From Zhengitettix transpicula (Eukaryota; Arthropoda; Insecta; Orthoptera; Tetrigidae): a stretch of DNA of 64,000 nt. The translations under genes were made by a program, and so were the position numbers. Under the pieces are notes generated by a model. The model made no database searches, was not told the DNA's origin, and worked only from the letters and a program-made list of their open reading frames with translations. The DNA is taken from assembly GCA_037074705.1 (NCBI GenBank), contig CM073596.1, positions 26,448,001 through 26,512,000 of the forward strand, read 5' to 3'. How positions within the stretch are numbered: the first letter of the stretch is position 1; every line of letters begins with the position of its first letter. Shown piece after piece: positions 12,423-23,852 of this stretch.

Positions 12423-12572
12423 CAATATATTGTTCTCGGAGTTCAACCGGGTTTTGCATAATTATATTAGAACGCAACGTTTCGACGACTAAAAGCTCTG
12501 TCGTCATCTTCTAGGCGTTGCGTTCTAATATAATTATGCAAAACCCGGTTGAACTCCGAGAACAATATATTG
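12423..12572. repeat. Perfect 57-bp palindrome enclosing a hammerhead-like core
   Basis: Bases 12423-12479 are the exact reverse complement of 12516-12572, with no mismatch found over 57 bp. The 36-base loop, read on the minus strand, is CCTAGAAGA, then GACGAC-AGAGCTTTTA-GTCGTC (a six-pair stem II), then GAAA, running straight into the arm CGTTGCG. This is a hammerhead core with one extra A in CTGAAGA and no separate stem I, and the palindrome arms take the place of stem III. Perfect arms beside decayed DNA suggest a recent insertion or gene conversion. Confidence 0.85.
12480..12515 (-). ncRNA. Hammerhead ribozyme-like core in palindrome loop
   Basis: On the minus strand the order is CTAGAAGA, stem II (GACGAC/GTCGTC, loop AGAGCTTTTA) and GAAAC. 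Against the family consensus CTGANGA there is a one-base insertion, and the usual GUC/UH cleavage triplet and stem I are not evident. It is probably an inactive or rearranged relative. Hammerheads of this form are known from Penelope-like elements and retrozymes. Confidence 0.45.
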
Positions 12573-13173
12573 TATTTTTAAATATCTTATTCAATATAAT
12601 AATCGCGTCACAATAACTTTTTAGCACTTTTTTTAGGATTTAACTTAAGTCAAATATTTTTAGAAAATTATAAAAAAATATTCATTTTTAAAAATTTGCG
12701 AATGACGAAAAAAATTGTAACATGGATAGCAATAACATAATTAAATTTAAAATGTCCTTTTTAAAAATAAATTTGGTAATTACAGTGTTTAGATTAATCA
12801 TAAATTAGTCTCTTATCAATTATAAAATTTAAATTATATATTTATTTAGAAAATTAAATGGCCACATTTATATATAAAATATTTTACAGAATGATAATGG
12901 TAAAAATAACCGATTTATTTATTAACGAGTAAAACAACTTGAAGGCTGTTAAAGATGGTTAAATGTACATAAATATAGATAAAAAATATTAAATTTGTTT
13001 TAAATTGTTGTAACTAGTCAAAATTGTATACATTACTAATAAACCCTAAAACAATATGAATATTGAATGAAAGTTTTAGAAAATCAACTTTAATGTGTTT
13101 TTGTGTACGTGTAAAGTATGTAATAATTAAAAGAAATCCACGGAAGATTATTCAAGTCTTAAATCATAGTAAA
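12573..13173. other. AT-rich non-coding stretch
   Basis: Very AT-rich, with nothing further seen. Confidence 0.5.
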
Positions 13174-13254
13174 ATATAATTAAGGAATATGGGCGACAAA
13201 ATCTTGAGCGGACCGGGAATCGAACCCGGTAAACGGGAAGGTCCTTAATTATAT
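13174..13254. repeat. 13-bp inverted repeat around a tRNA-like half
   Basis: ATATAATTAAGGA at 13174-13186 is the exact reverse complement of 13242-13254. The interior holds the tRNA-like 3' half described separately. It may be a small inverted-repeat insertion or chance in AT-rich DNA. Confidence 0.35.
13203..13244 (-). repeat. 3' half of a tRNA or tRNA-derived SINE
   Basis: The minus strand carries a perfect T arm: CCGGG, loop TTCGATT, CCCGG, followed by TCCGCTC. GGTTCGATTCC is a good RNA polymerase III B box. No A box, D arm, anticodon arm or 5' acceptor strand is found upstream, so this is a fragment and not a tRNA gene. Confidence 0.6.
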
Positions 13255-14240
13255 ATAATAAGGTAAACCGCATGATTTTTTATATAAATTATTCGACTTT
13301 TATTACATACATTTATTCCAAAATTTTGAAAACCTGAACGCAGCTCACGAAACAAAAAAAAATGGAGGGGGGGGGAGTGGTATTGAATAGGGTCTTGATT
13401 CTCGAATGTTTAACAATGGAAAACACACTCGGAATATTTGTGAAATGAAAAATGATGCTGCTATGGAAAGCACATTATTTTTTTTAAAAAAATTGTCACT
13501 AACGCTACGGAATAATCCTCCATTTTAACGAATAAAAAACTCCCCTGCATAAAATATGAGCAGGTAAAGTAAACAGGCTGCAGAGTACAGCAAAGAGTGA
13601 CTAATGAGCCGTCAGTTTCAGCCACATCCACTACCAGCTTTTGGAAACAAAACAAAAAAAGAATGTGATACAAAAATAAATGGCGTGATCGTTGGAGTAT
13701 GAGGATAGAAAAAGAAACCTTTTCGCGCAAGGTCGGAGCTAATGAAGCAGTAGAAATCTCCAAGCTCAGATCCTGGTACGACTACTGCAGAATGGTCTTC
13801 ATCAAAAATGGTGCAGTGTTGCAGTTGTTGGATCCTCCCTTTTCAACCTTTTCCTTCCTTCCGGCGTTTGTTCCCGTGCCAAGATTGCTAGTGGACCTCG
13901 GCCAAAGTAATAAAGCCGACGGTCACAAACACAAGTGCCCCGTTGTCAAAATTAAATACTCCACCCCTTTCCGTATTTTATTTGAGTTTTAACGTCCGTT
14001 TTCCTATTCCCGTTTCAACTTTCCCGAAAGCATTCAACTGGTTCTGGAACCTTTCTCACAGGAATATGACTCGGTAAACTCAGATTTCCTTTTTAATACC
14101 AGATTGTCACAACGGAGCTTCCAACGTTTTCTTTTTCATAATCTTTAGTAAAGTAGTGCCTTCGTTGACCGGCGAAATTATCTGTATAGATATTTATCGT
14201 TTTGTCAATTAAATTTTTAAACGTTCCACAACAAATTCCA
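13255..14240. other. Non-coding stretch
   Basis: No supported gene. Open frames at 13461-13763 (minus) and 13699-13992 (plus) lack domains and splice signals. A run of nine G lies at 13367-13375. Confidence 0.4.
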
Positions 14241-14640
14241 GTCGAATTATGAAAAATTCATGTAATTCTAACAAGGATTTAGATAGTCTAAACTCATTCT
14301 AGTACTTAGGAGTTATACTCACTCCATAGAAATTAACCACAGAAGGCAACAAAATTTATTACAGCCGAAAAAAGTTGATGTCAACAAGAGTAAGAAGACA
14401 TACAAAAAAAACTATATACAACATTCATAAGACCTGTAATCTGGTTTAAATGTGAGAGTTGGCTAATCTCTAATGATGCAGAAAAATTGAGATTTGAAAG
14501 GAAGATTCTGGGTAAGATTCCTGGGTAAGAAGATTGGAAGATATTAACCTATGTAAGAAATTAACAATTTCACAGTCAGGAGGTGGTAGAAGAAAAAGAC
14601 CGAAGAAAAGACAAGCAGTGAAAATAAAAGCATGGTGGAC
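14241..14640 (+). pseudogene. Non-LTR retrotransposon (LINE) reverse-transcriptase remnant, copy 1
   Basis: With frame changes and stops, the plus strand reads the region just after the catalytic core of a LINE reverse transcriptase: YLGVILTP, then a basic stretch, then at 14427-14519 IRPVIWFKCESW followed by AEKLRFERKIL. The phrase 'RPV..YG.E.W' followed by 'L..FERK.LR' is typical of the C-terminal thumb of RTE/Jockey-type and related elements. A GGGRRKRPKKRQ stretch near 14580-14625 matches the basic end often seen in these proteins. It has stops and at least one frameshift, so it is dead. It shares its first 170 bp with the fragment at 15.8 kb. Confidence 0.85.
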
Positions 14641-15777
14641 AGAGACTAAAGTTCACGAACGGCTGTAACGCAGATTAAGAAGATAACGGTCAAATAATTA
14701 ATCCTTTCATAAGAGTGACAATGTTTCCAACACAGCGAAAGACTTAGAAAGTTCAAGGTTCTTTTTTTTTTGGATTCTACTCGTAGAAGGTTGAGGTTTT
14801 CTTCAGAAGCATACGTCACGCCTTGTCGCTTCGTCCTCATTCTTCACTCCCATGACATCATCCTGATGATCTCCCCCACCTTTCTCCAAATTGGACTTCG
14901 CATCGAGCAAGTGAATCTAATCTTTGGTCGCGATAGACAGAAATATTGGTGTGACTGTCTAGAGAGTAAGCACACAGGCTAATCTGAGTAAACTACTACT
15001 TATCAGTGCACTTGTCACATTCGCCGCTGTGGAGGAATAACAGGTGGAACGAGCCAGCCCACGAAGACCTGAAGGTCATAACCGGAGTATTGATTTACGA
15101 GAAGACTTTAAAGTGAGATGAAGCTTTGTTTCTTGGAACAAAAAGCGCGACGGTATTTAGGCGCCCTTATAGCAGACTATATTGTTTCAGATGTAGCAAG
15201 GACGTTGCTGTCCATCGAAAGAATTGCGCTTATGTTTGTTGATATGATCAACTGTCCTGGTTAAGAAATTTGGTGCGTTACAATTTAAGAAACTGGGAAG
15301 GAAGAAAATAAAATATCAGAAGGGAAGAAAAATTCAAACCAGTAAAAGAAAATCTGGAGCGAGGATTACGGACATCAAGGATACCCCCCCCCCCCCCAGT
15401 CTAAAATACAGTGAGATGGAAAATTTTCTTCCGATTTGAAAATCTTCAAATTTATAACATACTAGCGATAAAGTACAGCTTCAGAGAAAACGATTGATGT
15501 CACTGTGGGATTGAAAAATAAACACTTAAATCTCTACGAAGTCGACGAAGAAAGAGTATGACGTCGAAAAAAGAAAAAAATCAGTGGTACTGAGCAGTTA
15601 GTTGGCCAGTGACATCCACTCTAGGCTCAAGGAAAGTCAGTTTTTACGCTGAAGCAAAAATGAAGGAGGAATTCCCGACCGGTTGGCATAAATGTGAAAG
15701 AGTAGCTGGAGGCCCATACTTAATCTTAAGGTTCCGTATGTAGAATCGGAGCTATGTTTGTAAAAATAAAAACACTG
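14641..15777. other. Non-coding stretch between two LINE fragments
   Basis: No supported gene. A run of 14 C lies at 15384-15397. Some of it may be older LINE sequence, but nothing readable remains. Confidence 0.4.
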
Positions 15778-15970
15778 TCGAATTATGAGAAATTCGTGTA
15801 ATTCTAAAAATTCTGTCAGTAATTAGGAGCTATACTCACTGGTGATACCGCCATAGAAATTATCTATAAAAGGCAAAAAGAATTATTACAGGCTAAAAAA
15901 GATTGTCAGAACGAGTAAGAAGACGGACTAAAAAAAACTATATACAACATTAATTAGACCTGTAATAAGC
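15778..15970 (+). pseudogene. LINE reverse-transcriptase remnant, copy 2
   Basis: It aligns with 14241-14440, starting GTCGAATTATGA. It reads LGAILTGDTAIEI, followed by a basic stretch and KKTIYNI, with stops between. It stops being alignable just where copy 1 continues into the RPVIW motif, so this copy is shorter. Same orientation and family as copy 1. Confidence 0.75.
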
Positions 15971-17097
15971 TATTTGTCTTTTTAAAAAAAAGAACTATAG
16001 CAGCTACAGAAGTCAGTCTGTGAAATCTCCCGTTTCTCTGGAACATTCGTTTGAACCAAGAAAGGTGTGGAAAAGTTGTTTCAGATAGGAAATTACATTT
16101 TTGTAATATAAACACGAAGAAGCCCGATTTCTTCCAAGCGTGTTTGGGTCAACAACAATCTACCGACGTATGGAACAAACAATTCGCTCGAAAGAAAATC
16201 CAGCATTAAATTACCAATTTAGCTGGACGAGAGCAGCAGTCTAGATTTTTTCCCCTTCCTCAGACTAACAGAAAAAGAATATTCCAGTCTCTGAGGAAGA
16301 TTCAAGTCAATTGTGAGCGTGAAAAATCGGAAATTGAGTTACAGGCCTGAAGATAAAATACTTTCAGCTTTTGTTTACAAACTTTCTAAGTGTCGATAGG
16401 TGGAAAATGACATGCCGTTGCTGTTAAAGCTAGACGAGAAATTCAAATAGTTGTGTAGTTCAAGCACTATTTTACCGGATATCAACATAATTGCTTTGGA
16501 TTTCTTCAAAAAGCTTGGTATTTCGGACGGAGTTTAAAAATTCTTGCGGGGCAGAAAAGCAGCTACTAGAATATTCTAATCACATGTAAACGTGCGAAAT
16601 CTACTAATTACAGGTAGTAGAAAATTTAAATCACGATGGCATGTAAAATTTGTACGAGTTTATGCACCATTGGACTAGAGATTATCTTGAAATATAATCA
16701 GCGTAACTGACCAATTTGGAGGGACGTGCAAAAACAACAGATGACCTATTTTATTTTTCAGCAAATGAAATATTAAATTTAGCAGCTGAAGAGGTAACGA
16801 GATAGAACACGACGGATCGTGAGTCGTTTTCTAGGTGACGGAAGCAAACACGAGGCGTTATTTTTTTCACTTTCCGATCAACATTTTTTTTTATCTCGTT
16901 TCGACTTTGTGGAGACTGAAGTAGATTATTTCGGACGAAGTTAAGTGAACAATATGGCTAGAAGTTTGGCTATACGTCGAAGGACCACTTCGCTCTCGCG
17001 TGCATCGTATTGATCGCGTTGGTGGTTCTCGTGTACGAAGGTGGGAAGGTTTAGTTTTAGGCGCTTGCGCAACCCCGAGCATGGTTTTCACTTTCTT
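15971..17097. other. Stretch left of the minus-strand candidate exon; intronic if that exon is real
   Basis: If the 17.1 kb exon is real, this is the start of its intron. No second exon could be identified here. Confidence 0.35.
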
Positions 17098-17099
17098 AC

Positions 17100-17145
17100 C
17101 TTGCAGCATGCCCTGCTCGTCTGTCTCGTCGTCGTCGATGTCCAT
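17100..17145 (-). CDS. Candidate first coding exon (MDIDDDETDEQGMLQ), minus strand
   Basis: An ATG in strong context (A at -3, G at +4) opens MDIDDDETDEQGMLQ plus one base, then CAAG|GTAAGA, a consensus donor. The exon ends in phase 1. The peptide is very acidic and could be a disordered N-terminus. Upstream (17146-17560) is a GC/CpG-richer patch suitable for a promoter and 5' UTR. The candidate exon at 58.27 kb on the same strand ends with the same CAA-G and phase, so the two could be alternative first exons of one gene extending left of the window. The protein is not recognised. Confidence 0.5.
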
Positions 17146-17560
17146 TCTGACGGGCTTCACACTCACTTCACTCACTCAACTTAATCACCACTGACACGTA
17201 TTTTCAGTGTTTTTCTTCCTTTCCACCCCCCCTGTGTTGGTGGTGGTAGGGTAGTTGGCCCAAGGTGCAGGTGCTGTTCGAGGTAATTTGGTTTGAGAAG
17301 CCGAGAGACTTTAGCGCGAAACTAATTGGTGAGGGATGTTGCGAGGGTGGGAAGTTAGAGCAGGGTGGTCCCCCTACAAGGGTCCGAACGGAACGTCCCT
17401 CTCAGTCCGATCGAAGCGGCGCGTCTGCGGCGACTACGGACACTTGCTCGGCAAGGCCGCACGCCTGCCAACCACCGACACGAAGGCTGCCAACCTACGC
17501 GCATGTCCTCTGCCTCTGCAATCAGGCGGGTGTCTATAAACGCCTCTATTGCCACTCGCT
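17146..17560 (-). promoter_or_regulatory. GC/CpG-richer patch, putative promoter and 5' UTR
   Basis: It lies directly upstream of the 17.1 kb minus-strand exon and is clearly richer in G+C and CpG than the flanking hundreds of bases. A TTTATAG-like box on the minus strand lies near 17533-17541. Short frames on both strands here are explained by local composition and are not read as genes. Confidence 0.35.
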
Positions 17561-18006
17561 TCTAATTAAAAACCTATATAGGGTCGAATGCTTCAATCCA
17601 GCATTCATTAAAGCTACTCAACAGTCTACAGACAGATAAACAAACGGCACAATCTTCTAATATTTACTAAAGCATATAAAAATATCGTATTATCCGACAC
17701 TTAATGAATTTGTGAATAGGAATATAATCAGCTGATTTGAACCATCATTTTCCACAAAAATACTAGGTATCGAACCTTACTAAATATTTATAATTTATAT
17801 ATTAATATTTTTATATCCTTGTCTTATTTCATACATGACCTGACGTGAACTATTCTGACGAAATCCAAGTTTCCTACCGTCACAAAGTAACAGTGGCGAA
17901 ATTAGTGAAAACTGTAATATTATGGTCCTGCTTCTGTGAATAACTCCGTTGCTTTTAAAATGAAAATATTTACGTCTGATTGAAAATAATGAATAAGAAA
18001 GACAGT
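17561..18006. other. AT-rich non-coding stretch
   Basis: Nothing supported. Confidence 0.5.
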
Positions 18007-18117
18007 CAATTCAGACAAAAAGGTAATATAAATACCACACGACGTTTCTGACATCCTTGTCCCTTTCGTCAGGTGCTAAGAAGAGCTTAGACCTATATTA
18101 CCTTTTTGTCCGAATTG
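18007..18117. repeat. Inverted repeat enclosing a hammerhead-like ribozyme
   Basis: Arms 18007-18030 and 18094-18117 match at 23 of 24 positions (CAATTC, A or G, GACAAAAAGGTAATATA). The interior on the minus strand holds a small hairpin CTAAG-CTCTT-CTTAG, CTGACGA, a stem II hairpin and GAAAC. The arms would lengthen stem III of a type III hammerhead. Confidence 0.8.
18041..18073 (-). ncRNA. Hammerhead ribozyme-like core, well preserved
   Basis: On the minus strand: CCTGACGA, AAGG, stem II GACA-AGGA-TGTC (perfect four pairs, tetraloop), A, GAAACGTC. The CTGANGA and GAAA boxes are both intact. Just upstream on that strand a GGTC could supply the GUC cleavage triplet, followed by the hairpin CTAAG/CTTAG as stem I. 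Pairing next to the core in stem III is imperfect. Activity has not been shown; this and the motif at 59.26 kb are the best-preserved copies in the window. Confidence 0.6.
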
Positions 18118-19076
18118 GCCCTCTTTCTTAATCATTAGTTACTTTTATATATATTTTTTATCACTCAGGATTTATTTACAACTCCGTTCACAAGTCTCCA
18201 ATTTTTTATGCATTGCAATTTAAAATATGATAAAGAAAAGAGCAGTATTTTTATTCTTCTTATCGTGGAAGTATCACAATGACGTTTCACGATATTGCCA
18301 TAAAAAGTAGAGGTTAACAGGAATTTAATTGTATTAAATTATGGGAGAAAATTGAGGTTAAGGCTTACTTTTATCATCTGTTTGTGAAACAAGACTTTAA
18401 TGGGAATTATATCAATATTAATTAACAATTGCACTTCTACAATTAAAGTGGTTTTATTTTGACGACAACAAGAAAACGTTATCTTGGACTTAAAAATTTT
18501 TATTCAAGAAATTTAAAGTAATTAAATCTAGATTTCAATATTTCTAAAAATTTAATCATTTACAAGTTTATGCATAAATCATTTTGATTTTTTACTTTGT
18601 TTTGTCATTTTTAAATTTACTATTTTATATAATCTTTTTATCTGCGTATTTATTATTTTGTGTGTTGTTCTTAGTTGTTTTTTTTCGTCTGTGATGTCTT
18701 TGTTCCATTTTCATTTTACGTGCTTCATTGTCGTGTTTGTTATGTATGTACATAATTAAACTTCGATTTATATATATCATCTCAATGAACAACGGATTCA
18801 ATCCTCCAGAAGCGTTCGATCGTCGATTTTATCTTCCATAAAAACACGAGTTTCTTGGGAATGATAAAAGATTTAAAAAAATTAATTTCTTAGATAAATT
18901 CAGAATTTTTTAAAATTATTTAACATTTATCACAATTGTTTTGATGATATTTTGATAACCAAAATAATCTCTAAAAATTATGTAGAAACAAATTTTGAAA
19001 TTATTTTTAATCTGACGTATAACAACAAAATAAATACAACGACCAAAGAGTTATAAGTTTAATAACATATATAAAA
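18118..19076. other. AT-rich non-coding stretch
   Basis: Nothing supported. Confidence 0.5.
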
Positions 19077-19111
19077 AACGTTTCGTACTAAGATTGGGAC
19101 TTCATCAGGTA
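19077..19111 (-). repeat. Hammerhead-like motif with intact core boxes
   Basis: On the minus strand: ACCTGATGAAGTCCCAATC followed by TTAGTACGAAACG. CTGATGA and GAAAC are intact. Stem II looks eroded, since GTCCC lacks a matching GGGAC. An A/T-rich TATATAAAAA tract follows, as in other copies. Confidence 0.5.
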
Positions 19112-20318
19112 ATAGTTTACAAAATATGAGAACTTAATACTTAATTTTCTTGATAAAAATTTCTTTCCTGATGCGAATTTTTTTGTATTAATTTTATTGT
19201 AAAACGTACAAATATCTTCATTTAGTAGATGTTCCAAAAATATTTATAATTATAGAAAAGAATTTTGAATTAAATTTATCCATGGTTTGGAATCCGTGTT
19301 TGTAATACCTGAAATTAGATTTATCATATTTTGAAATAGAAAATTGTTACTGACATGAATGAGAATTATTTTTGAATAAATATTATGCAATCTAAATTTG
19401 TAATTAATTTTAAATTGAATTTATATCTGCTTCTTTAGACACAGTTTACGTCATTAGCAACTTCTGACCTCATCAGTTTTCGTGAAACACGCTATGATGG
19501 ATAAAAAGAGGACGGTGATTACTCGTTTTAGACACGGTATTAACTTATTTATATTCAACACGAGATCTGAAATTTTTCCCACTTAGCGTGAAGGAAGGAC
19601 TAGTAATTGCCTGTATATAGAAAATTCGGAACAACTTTTAAATGAAGGCAACACTATTTTTAATCCGGCCTTCAAGTTCAGTTAATAACCGAGAAAGTAG
19701 GGCCACAAAATTACCCGTGCGAGAAACAAGACACAGAAGAAACGAAAATAGCAAATGTACAGGACGACGAGTCCAAGGACCTGCCTCAATTTCTACAGCG
19801 TAATTCTGAGCGACAGCTGCTTCATTTGTTAATGTCTGTCAGTCTTAAAAACACGGAAGACGTCGTAGTCACTAGGAAAGAAGAAATAGTAAGGTACGTG
19901 ACACTAATCTTTGCAGACGTACTCTGGGAAACCTTAGGATACAAAGAGCTTGTAGTGTATTGCGGTCACGTCTAAAATTACGCCTACATATTGTTGATTC
20001 ATCCGTCATGAAGTGTTTGAAGAGGTCCTCCATCTTCTTCTCGTCAGCAGCAACGGTATTTCACAGAACAGTATACATGAAATAAGCTTCAGTTATTTCT
20101 CGTGGATTGATTCCGAAAATAGGCCAAGTATTTTTAATGAGGCACAGTATCCGGAAAAAAAATAAAGGAAATGCCAGTAAATTTCCAATGAAAAGGGGCC
20201 AGGGTCGACGAAGGAAATAATCATCGCAGAGCGATTATTCTGAACAGAAGGTGAGATGGCACGCGAAAAGAGGAAAATGAGGGGTCTTTGCCTTTCTGTT
20301 ATGCAATACATAGCTAGA

Positions 20319-20320
<2 letters not shown>
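19112..20320. other. Non-coding stretch
   Basis: Nothing supported. Confidence 0.45.

Positions 20321-20354
<34 letters not shown>
20321..20354 (+). repeat. (GT)n microsatellite
   Basis: About 16-17 perfect dinucleotide repeats. A histidine/threonine-repeat frame on the other strand is an artefact of it. Confidence 0.95.
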
Positions 20355-20756
20355 TAGCGGCTCGCATCGTAAACAGCCCGGAATGAGCAAGCGTTAATAT
20401 TTTTCGTCAATAGAGAAGGAACCAACGTATCAAAAAATTTGAATCTGCATTATAATACTTCAATTCATCATTTTTGTATCTACAAAAAAATCTAGCACTT
20501 GGATTTCAAAGAAGTCCTTTACAAAATTTCCTTATAGACCACATTTTATGTTAACATTATTTGTTTGATAATTAAACGAATGGTAATCAAGTCTCTTAAC
20601 GGATTAAACCAATTTTTGACATTAGTTCCTCACCTTTCGGAGATTCAGAAGTACTATCGAGTCGTATCTTATATCTGTAATTATTATTCTTGTCCCATTA
20701 CTAACCCCAGAGTATAAAAAAAATCCTATTTATTGAAAAAAAATATTTACGACTTT

Positions 20757-20802
20757 CCAACTCCTTCCGTACTAAGCAGAGTTTACCCGAACTCCAACAT
20801 GA
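20757..20802. repeat. Short dispersed repeat, copy 2
   Basis: Same orientation as and clearly similar to 236-283: CCTTCCGTACTAAG followed by CAGAGTTTACCCGAACTCCA. Family unknown. Confidence 0.4.
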
Positions 20803-20861
20803 TGGCAGAAATTAAAAAATCCCGAGTATTGTATTATATTATTTGACGTCAGTTGAATCTA

Positions 20862-20888
20862 TCAATCAATCAATCAATCAATCAATAA
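20862..20888 (+). repeat. (CAAT)n microsatellite
   Basis: About six tetranucleotide repeats grading into AAATAAAT. Confidence 0.85.
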
Positions 20889-20937
20889 ATAAATATATAA
20901 ATAGGGCCAACAATTTTGAAGCAGTTTCATACAAAAT

Positions 20938-21260
20938 TACGTTTATTCCTTTCATGGAACTTCTTCAGGTGTAACATAAAAATTTTGTTATGTATTAATA
21001 CATGAAAAAAATTAACTCAATTATATAAACATAAATATAAATAAAAAATACCAATTTAATTTAATGTAATTTAAATAATATTTTGGAGAGAAAATTCATA
21101 TTACAGGAACTACCTGTTAAATTTTTCTTTATATTTACTGAATTATAATTTTTTGATATTGTACATATATATATATATATATATAAATTGTTTTCTTTAA
21201 ACTTTTAGTTATTCATCAATATCAAATGTTACACCTGATGACGTTTAAAAATATAGCAAC
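20938..21260. repeat. Inverted pair of hammerhead-like ends
   Basis: The minus strand near 20938-20982 reads ATGTTACACCTGAAGAAG, then TTCC-ATGAAA-GGAA as stem II, then TAAACG. The plus strand at 21226-21245 starts the same way, TGTTACACCTGATGACG. So two related motifs face outward about 250 bp apart, around an AT-rich core that includes an (AT)n run at 21169-21184. The first has AAAC for GAAAC; the second decays after CTGATGA. Confidence 0.45.
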
Positions 21261-21382
21261 GATACTTTCGGACGTGTTGATTCTGCCAATGTAAACGTTG
21301 AAGTTGCTGTTTAGCTTAAATGATCTCACAACCCTTGCGTGCTATTCACTGTGCGTGGCATTTAAACAGGCGTCTGTTTAGA

Positions 21383-21394
21383 GGGGGGGGGGGG
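21383..21394 (+). repeat. Run of 12 G
   Basis: Homopolymer in a GC-richer patch. Similar G or C runs of 9-14 occur elsewhere in the window. Confidence 0.9.
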
Positions 21395-23852
21395 AGCGGT
21401 CTGTGCGTCATAGTCCATCCGCTATCACAAAGGAGGATCACTGGTGCGTGTGGACAACAGATTCTCTTCCTCCCTCGGCAGTTCCGAGCACGCGCGAGGC
21501 TACCAAACATGTATCAATTAAATTCTCTCTTGATTCCACAAAAAAAAACCTTTAAAATTAATTTTAAATACTTGTAGTGAGAGATCCACAAAGAAAATCT
21601 GTGAGGAAAGACGACGTAACGTCGCCCAAGTTTGCAAAACGTATGGAGAGTTGTGAAATGAAAAGATTGAAATGGTGGACAAACTGAATATTCAAGGAAA
21701 TTGTGTGGTTGGTTTGAAAATTATTTATATATTCATTTTTATATGGTAATCTTGACTGTGGCCACAGACCATTTTACTCACTCACAATTCTTCTAAATTT
21801 AAGCATACGTGGTGTTAGAATTATTTTTTAAAAACCTATGCAGGCTGAGTTAGTTTTAACCGAAACCCAATAAAAATATTCATGCGTCAATATTTCAGGC
21901 TTCACTTAATAATCATGTGTTCTAACTTACAAAAGTTTTGCTAGATATTAATTCTTACAATTACTATAGAAATTGTTATAATGGAAGTTAATTTCTATTA
22001 ATCGTCTGGGCAACCTCCTCGGATGTTTTCCTTATGTACACTTACGTTGAATGAAAAAAAAAACGAGATTGTCTATTTTCTCTTCAGACTCAACCCGGAT
22101 GACTTTTAAATGAGTATACGCCATACAAATTTAACTCTGGATGGATCGTGACCGGACATTTCGCTTTCGTACCTGTGGGGTAACAGCGACATTGAAATGT
22201 TGCCGCGGATTTCTTGTCCGACGATGAAGCATGTCTAGAAGAGAGAGATAGGGGGATCTGTTATCTGGTTATGGTGCAGAGAAGCCCACGGAAGTGCTTG
22301 TAAGTGCTGGAGGGGAAGTAATCTTGTCGACGTAGTCGTCAGACTTCGCAGTCGATAAAGTTTGCTCCAGAACTGCCAACGTGCTATAAATGTGTATTGA
22401 ATAAATCTTCTCGGGAGACAGCATCATTAGTACGGTGAATCTGCATTTTTTTTATTTAAGTTTATGAGAATTTTTTTTTCATTATCTACAGCTTATCATT
22501 AAGAAAATTTATCATGTGAAGATACTGTCAAATAACAGTAAACTACCTTTTTTTCACAGATCCTTAATCATTATCCACCTCGTTACAAGTCGATAGAATC
22601 ACAACTTTTTCAGTGTCAAACTTAAAATTATTTTTTAATCTTGAAAATCTGTCTTTGAATTCGAAATATTTATTTACATACACTAAATGATAATTTCTAA
22701 TGATTATCGACGTCAGAAATATATTAAACGTAATCTCTTTCAGACTTATTATTTCAAGAAAATCCAAGTGAAACAAGGCTTAATGACACGGAACATAATG
22801 TAGAGAGATGTAATAGACCTTTTATATTTTCTTGAAGAATATTAGTAAGGGTGGGAGAATTCGTGTGTTCGAAACGCCAAGAAGCCGAGTTACTAATCTC
22901 CAAACACGGTCGAAAGGCACGTTCTCCGGTTAAAAAAATATACGTAAGTTGGCCAGGGGATAACACTGCAATCGGAAGGAGATACGGAGTGCGGCGTAAA
23001 ATACCTCCCAGATAAATAAATTTTCGGTACGCGATTTCATGGACTAATGGGAGAATCAGAGATCCAGATACCGGCTAGCGGAGATTAGATATTACCTGCA
23101 CAATCGGAAGCGATCTTATACGTCGATCTCAATGTAGTTAGGGAGTAAGGAAAATTGATGTTAGAAAAGTCTTTCGAATGGTATCGGAGAGGAGGAAACA
23201 TCAAACGAAGTCTATCAAATCGGATTTATGACTACGGTAAGTACTTCATTGACCCTATTAGAGGGATGTATTAAAATCTACGGTTAACTACAGACGTAAG
23301 ATCTGATAATTTCGTTCAGGGGATAACCGACAATAAATATCTTAAGAATTTGATAAATTTGTTAAATACATTAAATGATATTACCTTTTTTGTAAACCAC
23401 ACAAAGGGACGCCTAACATAGATTTTTATAACGTGATAAATATGGTTAAATATCAGCGTCTTCATAAATCCAACAATCCCCCGCGAAAGATAAGATTAAC
23501 TAACGCTCGTGAATGTTACCTTAAAAGACGACTAATGCAAAGTTTTATCAAACGAAAGTGAAACCAGGTTTTTATTTTTTGCGTGGAGCTGAAGTCGTAA
23601 GACTTAAAAATCACGTGTGGCCTTGATGAAGAGACAACGAACTGGCTGTCCACCTCCATCTTTTCTTTTCATTTTGTCCCTCTGCCCGCAAACAATTAGA
23701 GTTCTGTTGACGGAAAGTAGTGTTTGCCAAGTTCCGAAAATAACGTCGCCCCAGGAATTCGTGTGTAATTCTAAACTCTCTCCAACTCTCTTTTCCTGCG
23801 ACTTGAAATCCTAAACCTCAACGTAACGGAAAATCCAACAATTTAACAGTAA
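21395..23852. other. Non-coding stretch
   Basis: Nothing supported. Short frames here have no recognisable domains. Confidence 0.4.

Noticed and set aside
13203..13244. Functional tRNA gene
   Set aside because: Only the T arm and 3' acceptor strand exist; the D arm, anticodon arm and 5' acceptor are absent.
20093..20425. Histidine/threonine-repeat protein frame
   Set aside because: It is a translation of the (GT)n microsatellite.
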